This document shows positions 16,321 to 23,973 of a stretch of 64,000 nucleotides of DNA, one piece after another. The translations under genes and the position numbers were made by a program. Each line of letters begins with the position of its first letter. Within the stretch, counting starts at the first letter, position 1. A model generated the notes under the pieces. That model made no database searches, was not told where the DNA came from, and saw nothing but the letters and a program-made list of their open reading frames with translations. The DNA lies in contig DATLFA010000023.1 in the NCBI GenBank assembly GCA_035525225.1, positions 72,369 through 136,368 of the forward strand, given 5' to 3'. Source of the stretch: DATLFA01 sp035525225 (GTDB taxonomy: Bacteria > Actinomycetota > Acidimicrobiia > Acidimicrobiales > WLNW01).

Positions 16321-16862
16321 TAGCCGGACTCGGCTTGGCCGACCTGGTGCAGCAAGTCTTCGCGCGCGCGGGCAACGCGCGAGCGGATGGTACCGATGGG
16401 GCAGCCGCAGGCGTCGGCGGTCTCCGCGTAGGACAGGCCCAGCACCTGCGTCATCACGAAGGCCTGCCGGCGGTCGTCGTCCAAGCCGGCGAGCAACAAG
16501 CGCAGATCGACTTCCCCGCTCGCGGAAGGACTCGCGTCGGGCCTGGCCTCGGACGCCGCCTGGTCGACGAGTCGCCGGCGGCGCACGGTGCGGCGTACCG
16601 AATCAGCGCAGGTGCGCCGCGCGATCGACAGCAACCACGCGCGGGCGGACGATCGCCCTTCGAATCGTGAGAGCGCGGGAATGGCCCGCAGGTAGGTCTC
16701 CTGCGTCAAGTCATCGGCCTCGACGCGGCCATTCACGTGGGCGCAGAACCGCCACACGTCGGCCTGGGTGCGGCGCACGAACGAGGCCAATGCCACTCGG
16801 TCGCCAGCCCCGGCGGCGAGGGCCAACGCGGTCACATCATCCACGTCGCCATTCTGCACCAT
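16320..16862 (-). CDS. ECF RNA polymerase sigma factor, SigC-like
   Basis: The 180-residue sigma factor has region 2 in VWRFCAHVNGRVEADDLTQETYLRAIPALSRF and RSSARAWLLSIARRTCADSVRR (residues about 35-90), then region 4 in QAFVMTQVLGLSYAETADACGCPIGTIRSRVARAREDLL (about 130-170). The wording closely follows mycobacterial SigC, which is tied to copper acquisition. The ATG at 16862 is preferred; a TTG at 16874 in the same frame has GAGGG four bases upstream. It is divergent from a zinc-finger anti-sigma gene, and its stop codon TAG was used as the IS630 target and recreated. It likely drives its own locus. Confidence 0.88.
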   Translation of the reverse strand: MVQNGDVDDVTALALAAGAGDRVALASFVRRTQADVWRFCAHVNGRVEADDLTQETYLRAIPALSRFEGRSSARAWLLSIARRTCADSVRRTVRRRRLVDQAASEARPDASPSASGEVDLRLLLAGLDDDRRQAFVMTQVLGLSYAETADACGCPIGTIRSRVARAREDLLHQVGQAESG

Positions 16863-16866
16863 GGAA

Positions 16867-16894
16867 GGAACCAACCCGCCCTCGCGAGCGACAT
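16867..16894 (+). promoter_or_regulatory. candidate ECF-type promoter for the anti-sigma/cytochrome operon
   Basis: GGAACC (16867-16872), a 16-base spacer, then CGACAT (16889-16894) resembles an ECF -35/-10 pair. The anti-sigma ATG at 16901 lies seven bases past the -10, which would give a leaderless message. The whole gap between the divergent sigma and anti-sigma starts is under 40 bases, so any promoter must overlap coding sequence. This is a visual match only. Confidence 0.4.
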
Positions 16895-16900
16895 CTCTGT

Positions 16901-17509
16901 ATGGACTGCCGTATGCACCGCGAACTCATCTCGGCTCGCCTCGACGACGAGCTATCCACCGTCGAGTCCGATGCGCTCGACGCCCACCTGCACCAATGCG
17001 CTGCATGCGCCGGCTTTGCCGCGCGAGCGGCCGCGCTCGTGCCCATCGTGCGCGTGCGTGCCGCGGATGACATACCTGATCTCGTCGCGCCGATCCTCGC
17101 GACCGCCAAGGCACCGCGCCGCGACGCACTCCGCCACGGGTCGCGACTGATGTTGGCCTGGGTCGCCATCGTCATGCTCGCCTTCGCACTCCCCGCACTC
17201 GTATACGGCGATTCGAATGGCGCCACCTCCCACGTCGCGCGCCACCTCGGTTCATTCGATGTCGCGATCGCCGCCGGCTTGCTCTACGCCGCGTGGCGAC
17301 CGCAACGTGCGCTCGCCCTCATCCCCGTCGCGGTCGTGCTGGCGGGGTGCGTGATCGTCACCGCGACGTTCGATCTGACCGATGGCTCCACATCGTCCGG
17401 TCTCGAAGCACACCACCTCGTCGATCTCGTCGGGTTTGCGTTGTTGTGGATCGTCGCCGGCCGGCCGCTGCCGGGGCGCGGCGCGATGCGGCCTACGTTG
17501 GCCGCGTGA
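16901..17509 (+). CDS. zinc-finger (zf-HC2) anti-sigma factor, membrane anchored
   Basis: This is a 202-residue protein. The N-terminus MDCRMHRELISARLDDE followed by DAHLHQCAAC gives the Cys...His-x3-Cys-x2-Cys zinc site of ZAS-type anti-sigma factors, with the sigma-binding helix RELISARLDDEL between them. The ATG at 16901 is chosen over the one at 16913 because it includes the first zinc cysteine. From about residue 80 there are four or so membrane helices (LAWVAIVMLAFALPALVYG, VAIAAGLLYAAW, ALIPVAVVLAGCVIVTA). It presumably sequesters the SigC-like factor at the membrane. It overlaps the cytochrome gene by GTGA. Confidence 0.87.
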   Translation: MDCRMHRELISARLDDELSTVESDALDAHLHQCAACAGFAARAAALVPIVRVRAADDIPDLVAPILATAKAPRRDALRHGSRLMLAWVAIVMLAFALPALVYGDSNGATSHVARHLGSFDVAIAAGLLYAAWRPQRALALIPVAVVLAGCVIVTATFDLTDGSTSSGLEAHHLVDLVGFALLWIVAGRPLPGRGAMRPTLAA

Positions 17510-17913
17510 CGCGGCTGAAGACTTGGTTGGGTGTGACCGTCTTGGCGTGCGCGACGGTCGCCGGTGCGTGCGCGTCGGGCGGCGGTTCGAGTACCGCGAC
17601 ACCGGCCGATCGGGGCAAGGCAATCGCGATGCGGGCCGGCTGCACCAGTTGCCACGGGAAGTCGTCAATACGGGGCCTTGGCCCGACGTGGATCGGTCTG
17701 GCGGGATCGACGGTCAAACTGGAAGACGGTTCCACTCTGGTCGCCGACAGCGCATACCTCGAGGAGTCCATTCGCGCTCCTGCGGCGAAAAAAGTGGCCG
17801 GTTACACGCTCGCGATGCCACAGCCGACGCTCAGCGATGACGAGATCACCGCCATCGTCGCCTATATCGAGAGCCTCGCCGCGCCGCCCCCGACCACGTC
17901 CGCGCGGCAATGA
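17506..17913 (+). CDS. mono-heme cytochrome c lipoprotein, CoxB-domain-like
   Basis: The 135-residue protein begins with a signal sequence and a lipobox-like VAGACASGGG, so it is probably anchored outside the membrane. CTSCH near residue 47 is the heme c attachment site and MPQPTLSDDEITAIVAYI contains the distal Met ligand. The run GPTWIGLAGSTVKLEDGSTLVAD followed by YLEESIRAP matches the C-terminal cytochrome domain of subunit II of caa3-type oxidases, here without the copper-A domain. The GTG at 17506 overlaps the anti-sigma stop and its TGA overlaps the next ATG. It probably shuttles electrons to or within a copper oxidase system. Confidence 0.88.
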   Translation: MTRLKTWLGVTVLACATVAGACASGGGSSTATPADRGKAIAMRAGCTSCHGKSSIRGLGPTWIGLAGSTVKLEDGSTLVADSAYLEESIRAPAAKKVAGYTLAMPQPTLSDDEITAIVAYIESLAAPPPTTSARQ

Positions 17914-18953
17914 TCGCACTCAGCGTCGCTCCGCGCCTCAACCGATTCGTGTTCGCGGTCCTAACGGTGGCTGCAATCCTCGTCGCCACCGCGGCGCCCG
18001 CCGCCGCTGATCCGGCGCGCCCGACGAACTACGAGTCGGTCATCACGTCGATGATCCCGGCCGTCAGTGGACTCGAGGCCGAGGTCGTCGGGGGCGATTC
18101 GTTCATCAGCCTTCGCGTTCACAACGCGGGTGAGGTGACGGTGCTCGGATACGAAGGAGAGCCCTACCTTCGCTTCGGTGTCAACGGGCTCGTCGAAGAA
18201 AACACTCGGTCGCCCGCGGTCGTGCTCAACCAGTCCCGCTTCGGCGCAACCATCGACGAGCAATCAGACGCAAAGGCCCCACCCGAGTGGCGAGTTGTCA
18301 GCACCGACGGCGCGTATCTCTGGCACGACCATCGCATTCACTGGATGGCGCGATCGCTGCCACCACAACTCGGCGACAACGGCGCCGGCAAGGTCCTCGA
18401 TTGGAGCATCCCGCTGCTGGTCGACGGGCAATCGGTACAGATACAGGGCCAGTTGTTCCGCACCTCGCCCCCGTCGGTCGTGCCCTATGTGGCGCTCGGG
18501 ATCGTGGCCGCCGCGGCCGCCGCACTGGCGATGCACCGCGTCCGATTCGTCGCCGCGGCGCTCCTACTGCTCGTTTCGCTCTTCGCGTTCGCCCTCAGCC
18601 TCGTCGAACAGCTGTCGATTCCCGTAGCCGCAGGACGACGCATCTCGTTCTTCGCAATCCCCGCGCTGGCCGCATTGTGCGCCCTCGCCGCGTTCGCACG
18701 ACCCCGATCGATCTACGCGTTCGTGTTGAAGGTCGCATGCGCGTTGACGTTGCCGTTGTGGGTGTTCCTCAACGCAAGCGTGTTGACCAACGCCTATTTG
18801 CCCGGAGATGTCGCGCCGATCGCCATGCGCGCTGCTGTGGTCGTCGCGGCGGCGACAGTGTTCGCGTTCGTGGTGATCGATCTGCCCCGCGAGCTGCGCG
18901 CTGCGGCCGCCCGCAACGCGGCGCTCATTCGGCGGGACCTACAAGAGGATTGA
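17910..18953 (+). CDS. membrane protein of unknown function with His-rich external domain
   Basis: The 347-residue protein has a signal peptide (VAAILVATAAPAAADP), an extracytoplasmic beta-rich domain (residues about 35-195), then five or six membrane helices from about 196 onward (VVPYVALGIVAAAAAALAM, FVAAALLLLVSLFAFAL, ISFFAIPALAALCALAAF). The external domain holds YLWHDHRIHWM, three histidines within six residues, a plausible metal site. The start codon overlaps the cytochrome stop (ATGA). Comparable proteins accompany CopC/CopD and cytochromes in actinobacteria, but I know of no assigned function. Copper delivery to a respiratory enzyme is inference. Confidence 0.8.
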   Translation: MIALSVAPRLNRFVFAVLTVAAILVATAAPAAADPARPTNYESVITSMIPAVSGLEAEVVGGDSFISLRVHNAGEVTVLGYEGEPYLRFGVNGLVEENTRSPAVVLNQSRFGATIDEQSDAKAPPEWRVVSTDGAYLWHDHRIHWMARSLPPQLGDNGAGKVLDWSIPLLVDGQSVQIQGQLFRTSPPSVVPYVALGIVAAAAAALAMHRVRFVAAALLLLVSLFAFALSLVEQLSIPVAAGRRISFFAIPALAALCALAAFARPRSIYAFVLKVACALTLPLWVFLNASVLTNAYLPGDVAPIAMRAAVVVAAATVFAFVVIDLPRELRAAAARNAALIRRDLQED

Positions 18954-18971
18954 CAATCGTCGCGCCGTTGG

Positions 18972-19343
18972 TCATTCGTCGAGCAGCGCGATCAACTTCT
19001 TGGGCGCGACCATTCGATACGCGTCTTCGACGATCTGCGAGATCTCATCCCAATCCGGGTCGTTGTCGATGCGGACACCGATCCAGCCGCGTACCCCCAC
19101 ATATGGTGGACTGAAGAACCGCCGCGGCTCTTGGTCGATCATCTCCTCTTCACCGGGCGGCGCGGGGCACCAGAATGCCAAATGGTCCGCGCCGTGGTGG
19201 TGATCGTCGAGCGTCGCAACGGTCTTCTTGCCCCGGACGAACCATGCAGGCTCACCATGGCTGAGGCGCTCGCTCATCTCCGGTAGCGCCAGACAGATCT
19301 CGCGGAGGCGTTGGACCGGGTCAGGCGCTCGTCCACGCGGCAT
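18972..19343 (-). CDS. MmcQ/YjbR family protein
   Basis: This 123-residue protein matches the MmcQ/YjbR family, single-domain proteins with a CyaY-like fold often labelled DNA-binding. Typical positions are LREICLALPEMSERLSHGEPAWFV at the N-terminus, a central loop with KTVATLDDHHH, then VGVRGWIGVRID and EISQIVEDAYRMVAPKKL at the end. The length is normal for the family. It converges with the copper-locus membrane gene (18 bases between stops) and diverges from an LLM gene 40 bases away. The cellular role is unknown. Confidence 0.85.
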   Translation of the reverse strand: MPRGRAPDPVQRLREICLALPEMSERLSHGEPAWFVRGKKTVATLDDHHHGADHLAFWCPAPPGEEEMIDQEPRRFFSPPYVGVRGWIGVRIDNDPDWDEISQIVEDAYRMVAPKKLIALLDE

Positions 19344-19349
19344 GGCGAG

Positions 19350-19363
19350 AGAGAATAATCTCT
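19350..19363. promoter_or_regulatory. small inverted repeat in divergent promoter gap
   Basis: AGAGA-ATAA-TCTCT is a perfect 5-bp inverted repeat located in the 40-base gap between the mmcQ-like gene and the LLM gene. It is A/T-rich against a G/C-rich background and could be an operator or overlap a -10 element. Confidence 0.3.
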
Positions 19364-19383
19364 TGACCCAGGGGGCGAAGCCA

Positions 19384-20481
19384 ATGCGCTACGGAATGTT
19401 CATGCAGCCGTCTCACCCGCCGCACCGCGAGGTCGCCGACGGCATCGAGCAAGACCTTCGCATCATCGAATGGTGCGACCAACTCGGGTACTCCGAGGTG
19501 TGGGTCGGCGAACATCTGACCGCGCCGTGGGAGCCATATCCCGCCTGCGACCTGATCCTCGCCCAGGCGATACCGCGAACACAACAGATCACACTGTGCG
19601 CCGGCGCGTACGTCGTGCCCTTCTATCATCCGGCCGCGCTGGCCTTGCGCATCGCTCAGCTCGATCACATGGCCAGGGGGCGCTTCATCTGTGGCATTGC
19701 TGCCGGCTCGATCGCGACTGACTTCGCGCTGCTGGGTGTCGACGCGATGAGCGGGCAGCAGCGCGACATGATGCGCGACGCGATCGAGATCATGTTGAGG
19801 CTGTGGGAGGACCCCCAGCACGAATGGATCTACGAAGGGAAGCATTGGACCGTTGCCAACCCGGCTCCCTTCCTCGCATTTCACTCGCACATGCAGCCCT
19901 TCCAGCGTCCCCATCCACCCATCGGCATCGCGGGTTTGTCACCGCGCAGCGACAGCATCCGCTTCGCCGGCGAGAAGGGCTTCATTCCGCTGAGCCTTAC
20001 GTTCAACGCGGCCTACCTACGCGATCACTGGAACGTCATGGAGGAAGGCGCGGCATCGGCCGGACGAAGCTGCGATCGCGAAGACTGGCGGGTCATCCGC
20101 GACGTGTTCGTCGCCGAGACCGACGCCGAAGCCAGGCAATGGGTACGGTCGAGTCACTGGGCGGGTATGTGGCTAGAGCAGAACCTGCCCTTGCTCAAGG
20201 CGTTCGACTGGCTGCAGTTCGTCAAGCACGATCCCGCGGTCTCGGATGACGATGTCGACATCGACTATCTGATCGACGCGCTCTGGCTGGTCGGTTCGCC
20301 CGAGACGGTGGCCGCCAAGATCGAGGAAACGCACGATGTCCTCGGCGGATTCGGCACCATCGTGGTGAACAAATACGACTACGGCGAAACACCCGACGCC
20401 TATCGCCGCTCACTGGAGTTGCTGGCTACCGAGGTGATGCCCGGCGTCGAGGGACAGCTATCGAAACAGGTACGGCCATGA
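19384..20481 (+). CDS. LLM class flavin-dependent oxidoreductase
   Basis: This 365-residue luciferase-like monooxygenase starts MRYGMFMQPSHPPHRE and contains VWVGEHLTAPWEPYP (active-site His region), LAQAIPRTQQITLCAGAYVVP and RFICGIAAGSIATDFALLGVD. These resemble the limonene/alkane-type LLM proteins with a helical insertion. The ATG at 19384 is chosen because the family N-terminus begins there and AGGGGGCGAAG precedes it. It overlaps the class II aldolase gene by four bases and heads a five-gene plus-strand operon. It is likely FMN- or F420-dependent, oxidising a hydrophobic substrate that is unknown. Confidence 0.88.
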   Translation: MRYGMFMQPSHPPHREVADGIEQDLRIIEWCDQLGYSEVWVGEHLTAPWEPYPACDLILAQAIPRTQQITLCAGAYVVPFYHPAALALRIAQLDHMARGRFICGIAAGSIATDFALLGVDAMSGQQRDMMRDAIEIMLRLWEDPQHEWIYEGKHWTVANPAPFLAFHSHMQPFQRPHPPIGIAGLSPRSDSIRFAGEKGFIPLSLTFNAAYLRDHWNVMEEGAASAGRSCDREDWRVIRDVFVAETDAEARQWVRSSHWAGMWLEQNLPLLKAFDWLQFVKHDPAVSDDDVDIDYLIDALWLVGSPETVAAKIEETHDVLGGFGTIVVNKYDYGETPDAYRRSLELLATEVMPGVEGQLSKQVRP

Positions 20482-21233
20482 CGTACGAACAACCAACCGG
20501 TTGGCCGCGGGCGCTCAAGGGACTGGGCTCGCGGCTGAGTGTGCGTCAGGAGCTCGCCTGCGCGCTGCGCATCCTCGCGCACAACGGCTGGCAGGAGAAC
20601 GTCTCGGGCCACATCACGTGGGCCCGTGACGGCGCGAATCAGCTGTGGTGCAACCCGTGGGGCATCTGGTGGGACGAGACGTGCGCGTCCGACATCATGC
20701 TGGTGACGGCGGACGGCGAGGTCGTCGAAGGCCCGTGGGATGTGACCGGCGCGGTGTACATCCACACCGAACTGCACCGTGTGCGGCCAGACGCCAAGGT
20801 GATCGTGCACGGTCACCCCTACTACGCGACCTTGCTCGGCAACCTCGGGATCGCTCCCGAGATCAGCCACCAGAACTCCTGCATTTTCGACGACGAGATC
20901 GCTTTCGTCGACGAATACGGTGGAGCGGTCGACAACGTCGACGCCGGGGTGCGACTCGCCGAGTTGATCGGCAAGGCATCGGGCGTCGTCCTTGCCAACC
21001 ACGGAGCGATCGTCACCGGAGAAACGATCGCCGAGGCGTGCTACAAAGCCGTCACGTTCGAGCGGATGTGCCACTTCGCCTACGACGCACTCGTCGCGCA
21101 ACGCCCGCTCCGTCCGGTGCCGTCCTCGATGCGCGGTCTCTTGCAAGAACAGTTGCGGGTCGGTTGCCCCGACGTGTTCTGGCACGGCGCCGTACGCCGC
21201 CTGGTGCGCGCCGAGCCCGACGTACTCGACTGA
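20478..21233 (+). CDS. class II aldolase/adducin family protein
   Basis: The 251-residue protein carries the zinc site of class II aldolases: VIVHGHPYYATLLGNLG (HxH, residues about 110-126) and the later VVLANHGAIVTGETIAEA (His near 175). The N-terminal ENVSGHITWARDG contains the conserved N-x-SG-H of the phosphate-binding loop. These enzymes cleave or decarboxylate beta-hydroxy acids or sugar phosphates. The neighbours (LLM oxidoreductase, metal-dependent hydrolase) suggest a non-sugar catabolic substrate. It is coupled to the LLM gene by ATGA overlap. Confidence 0.88.
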   Translation: MTYEQPTGWPRALKGLGSRLSVRQELACALRILAHNGWQENVSGHITWARDGANQLWCNPWGIWWDETCASDIMLVTADGEVVEGPWDVTGAVYIHTELHRVRPDAKVIVHGHPYYATLLGNLGIAPEISHQNSCIFDDEIAFVDEYGGAVDNVDAGVRLAELIGKASGVVLANHGAIVTGETIAEACYKAVTFERMCHFAYDALVAQRPLRPVPSSMRGLLQEQLRVGCPDVFWHGAVRRLVRAEPDVLD

Positions 21234-21256
21234 GGGGGACCGGCCGAACAGTGTCG

Positions 21257-22519
21257 ATGTCACTCGAGGACCTGCAGCGATCTGCGGCGCTCGGCGCGCA
21301 TTTCGCCCCGCAGCGAACCGTCACCCTCCTTCCCGATCCCGAACCGTGCAAGCCATGGGCGACGCTGGTGTCGGTCGACGATCATGTCGTCGAGCCACCC
21401 GACGCGTTCGCGGGTCGCGTCGAGCAGCGCTTTGTCGAAGCGGCGCCGCGCGTCGTCGAGTCGGACGACGGCACGCAGGCGTGGCTCTGGAACGATCAGT
21501 TGTTGCCCAACGTCGGGTTCAATGCAGTCGTGGGCCGGCCCGTACGCGAGCACAGCATGGAACCGACCCGTTTCGACGAGATGCGACGAGGAGCGTGGGA
21601 CGTCTCCGCGCGCCTGCGCGACATGGACATCAATGGCGTGTGGGCATCGGTTTGCTTCCCCTCGTTCCTACCGGGGTTCGTCGGGCAACGTCTGACTCTC
21701 TGGCCCGACGACGAAGACCTTGCGTTCGCGATGATGCGTGCCTACAACGACTGGCACCTCGAGGCGTGGTGCGCCGCCGATCCCGACCGGTTCATCCCCA
21801 ATCAGATCCCGTGGCTGCGCGATCCCGTTCGTGCGGCTGACGAGATCCGCCGCAACGCGGCTCGCGGATTCAAGGCAGTCACCTTCACCGAAGCGCCGCA
21901 CCTCATGAACCTGCCGTCGCTGCATTCGGGCCACTGGGACCCGTTCTTCGCTGCGTGCGAAGAGACCGAGACGGTGCTCTGCCTGCATGTGGGCTCGTCG
22001 GGCACCACGCCGACGACGGCGCCCGACGCACCTCCCATCACCGTCGGTGTCCTCTTCTTCGGCTACGCCATGTTCGCCGCCGTCGATTGGCTCTACTCCA
22101 AGGTGCCGGTGCGATTCCCCCGCATCAAGATCTGCCTCTCCGAAGGCGGCATCGGTTGGGTAGCCGGGCTCATCGACCGCATCGACCACATCCACCGCCA
22201 CGGCGACGAGATTCTCGACGACACGTGGCGCGGCATCGAGCCCTCGCCGTCAGACGTACTACGGCGCAACTTCTGGTTCTGCGCGATCGACGACGAATCG
22301 AGCTACGCGAACCGCCACCTGATCGGCGTCGAGAACATCCTCGTCGAATCCGACTACCCACACTCCGACTCCACATGGCCCGACACACAGTCGCTGCTGC
22401 AACGACACCTCGCCGCCGTGCCGGTCGCCGAGCAACGCCGGATCTGCTGGCAGAACGCCGTCTCGCTCTTTCGCCACACCCTGCCCGTGAACCCGAAGCC
22501 CGTGAACCCGAAGCCATGA
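21257..22519 (+). CDS. amidohydrolase-2 family metal-dependent hydrolase
   Basis: The 420-residue protein is paralogous to the hydrolase at 4673-5947. Matching blocks are VSVDDHVVEPPDAF, the RRNAARGFKAVTF run, VLCLHVGSSG, CLSEGGIGWVAGLIDRIDH and VESDYPHSDSTWPDT. A GTG at 21251 is an equally open start. The last residues PVNPKPVNPKP come from a 15-bp tandem duplication, and the stop overlaps the start of the methyltransferase gene. It is likely a divalent-metal TIM-barrel enzyme in the same kind of pathway as its paralogue, here with an LLM enzyme and an aldolase. Confidence 0.86.
   Translation: MSLEDLQRSAALGAHFAPQRTVTLLPDPEPCKPWATLVSVDDHVVEPPDAFAGRVEQRFVEAAPRVVESDDGTQAWLWNDQLLPNVGFNAVVGRPVREHSMEPTRFDEMRRGAWDVSARLRDMDINGVWASVCFPSFLPGFVGQRLTLWPDDEDLAFAMMRAYNDWHLEAWCAADPDRFIPNQIPWLRDPVRAADEIRRNAARGFKAVTFTEAPHLMNLPSLHSGHWDPFFAACEETETVLCLHVGSSGTTPTTAPDAPPITVGVLFFGYAMFAAVDWLYSKVPVRFPRIKICLSEGGIGWVAGLIDRIDHIHRHGDEILDDTWRGIEPSPSDVLRRNFWFCAIDDESSYANRHLIGVENILVESDYPHSDSTWPDTQSLLQRHLAAVPVAEQRRICWQNAVSLFRHTLPVNPKPVNPKP
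22484..22513 (+). repeat. perfect 15-bp tandem duplication
   Basis: CCCGTGAACCCGAAG occurs twice head to tail and encodes PVNPK-PVNPK at the end of the hydrolase, immediately before the ATGA overlap with the methyltransferase gene. The duplication keeps the frame. Confidence 0.9.
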
Positions 22520-23238
22520 GGGACGAACCCGCCCACACCTTTGCTCGCCGACTCTTCGCGGGCCTACCGCGCCGTTATGACCTTCTGGCCGAGCTGCTCT
22601 CGTTCGGACAGAACCGGCGATGGCGCCGCGCGATGGTCGACCACGCCATCGCCGGCGATCCGTCACTCGTGCTCGACGTCGCGACCGGCACCGCCGGCGT
22701 CGCGATGCAACTCGTGGCCTGTTCTCACGCGCGGGTGATCGGCATCGATCTTTCGGAGCCCATGTTGCGCTACGGCGCCGACAAGGTCGAGCGATCACAT
22801 CTCGGTGACCGCATCGACATGGTCGTCGGCAGCGCGGTGCAGTTGCCGTTCGCGGACGGGTCGTTCGACGCATTGACGTTCACGTACCTCTTGCGTTACG
22901 TCGACGACGCGGCCGCAACACTGCGCGAGTTGTCGCGCGTCGTGAAGCCCGGCGGGAACATCGCCAGCCTCGAGTTCTTCGTGCCGCCGAATCGATTCTG
23001 GCGCATGTGTTGGTGGCTCTATACGAGGACGGCTCTGCCCCTCGCCGGTGGCCTCGCCGGTCGTGCGTGGTGGCGCGTCGGTCGCTTCCTCGGGCCGAGC
23101 ATCTCGAATCACTACCGGCGCCAGCCGTTGCCCTCCACAGTCGACGCGTGGCATACCGCGGGCATCGACGACATCGGCGTCCGTCTGATGAGCCTCGGCG
23201 GAGGGCTCGTGATGTGGGGACGCAAGCGTGGCGGATGA
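22516..23238 (+). CDS. UbiE/MenG-like class I SAM methyltransferase
   Basis: This 240-residue protein has the UbiE N-terminus (FARRLFAGLPRRYDLLAELLSFGQNRRWRR), SAM motif I VLDVATGTAGVAMQL, motif II GSAVQLPFADGSFDALTFTYLLRYV and motif III VVKPGGNIASLEFF. UbiE/MenG methylates demethylmenaquinone or related quinones. It is followed, with overlap, by a UbiA-like membrane protein, which supports a polyprenyl-quinone or isoprenoid substrate. The third position of the SAM loop and the SISNHYRR segment differ from strict MenG, so a specialised methyltransferase remains possible. Confidence 0.85.
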   Translation: MRDEPAHTFARRLFAGLPRRYDLLAELLSFGQNRRWRRAMVDHAIAGDPSLVLDVATGTAGVAMQLVACSHARVIGIDLSEPMLRYGADKVERSHLGDRIDMVVGSAVQLPFADGSFDALTFTYLLRYVDDAAATLRELSRVVKPGGNIASLEFFVPPNRFWRMCWWLYTRTALPLAGGLAGRAWWRVGRFLGPSISNHYRRQPLPSTVDAWHTAGIDDIGVRLMSLGGGLVMWGRKRGG

Positions 23239-23965
23239 GCGCACGGCGCGCCCCGCGTTCTATGCGCTGCGGCCGGGGCGCCTACGCGGGTGGTGGACGA
23301 TCCTGCACCCGCCGTACACCGCGTGGCACCTCGCATACGTCGCGATCGGAGCCTGCCTCGCTCCCCGCGTCGACGGCGTGCGACTCGCGGGCACACTTCT
23401 CGCCTTCTTCTGCGCGGTCGGCGTCAGCGCCCACGCCTTGGACGAGGTGCACGGACACCCGCTGCAAACAGGGATACCCGACACCGTGTTGTGGATCGTC
23501 GCCGGCGCCGCGCTCGTCGCCTCGGTCGTGCTCGGCGCGCTTGCGCTGTCGCGAGTCGGCCCGGGCTTGCTCGTATTCATCGTCATCGGTGTGGTGTTAC
23601 TCGTCGCCTACAACCTCGAGTTGTTCGGCGGCCGGCTGCACAACGACGTCGTCTTCGCGGCGGCGTGGGGATCGTTTCCGGTCGTAACTTCGTACTACGC
23701 GCAGGCCGAGCGTCTCGACGAAGTTGCAGTGGTTGCCGCGCTGGCGGCCTTCTTCCTGTCGTGGGCACAACGAGCGCTCAGTTCGCGGGCGCGTGATCTT
23801 CGCCGGCGCGTCACGAGTGTCGACGGCACGATGACTCACCTCGATGGCACGATCACCGCTCTCGACATTTCGTCGTTGCTTCGACCGCTCGAGGTTGCGC
23901 TGCACGCAATGGCATGGGCGATGGTTGCACTCGCGACTGCGATGATGTTGTTCCGTTTCGGTTGA
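23228..23965 (+). CDS. UbiA-like integral membrane protein
   Basis: This 245-residue protein has seven or eight membrane helices. LHPPYTAWHLAYVAIGACLAP at the start, SAHALDEVHGHPLQTGIP, and YNLELFGGRLHNDVVFAAAWGSFPV in the middle resemble the layout of UbiA prenyltransferases. The usual NDxxDxxxD and DxxxD motifs are replaced by AHALDEVHG and ELFGGRLHND. The GTG at 23228 overlaps the methyltransferase stop by 11 bases. A prenyl-transfer or lipid-processing role beside UbiE is inference; it may be a family with its own chemistry. Confidence 0.7.
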   Translation: MADERTARPAFYALRPGRLRGWWTILHPPYTAWHLAYVAIGACLAPRVDGVRLAGTLLAFFCAVGVSAHALDEVHGHPLQTGIPDTVLWIVAGAALVASVVLGALALSRVGPGLLVFIVIGVVLLVAYNLELFGGRLHNDVVFAAAWGSFPVVTSYYAQAERLDEVAVVAALAAFFLSWAQRALSSRARDLRRRVTSVDGTMTHLDGTITALDISSLLRPLEVALHAMAWAMVALATAMMLFRFG

Positions 23966-23973
23966 GCAAAACG

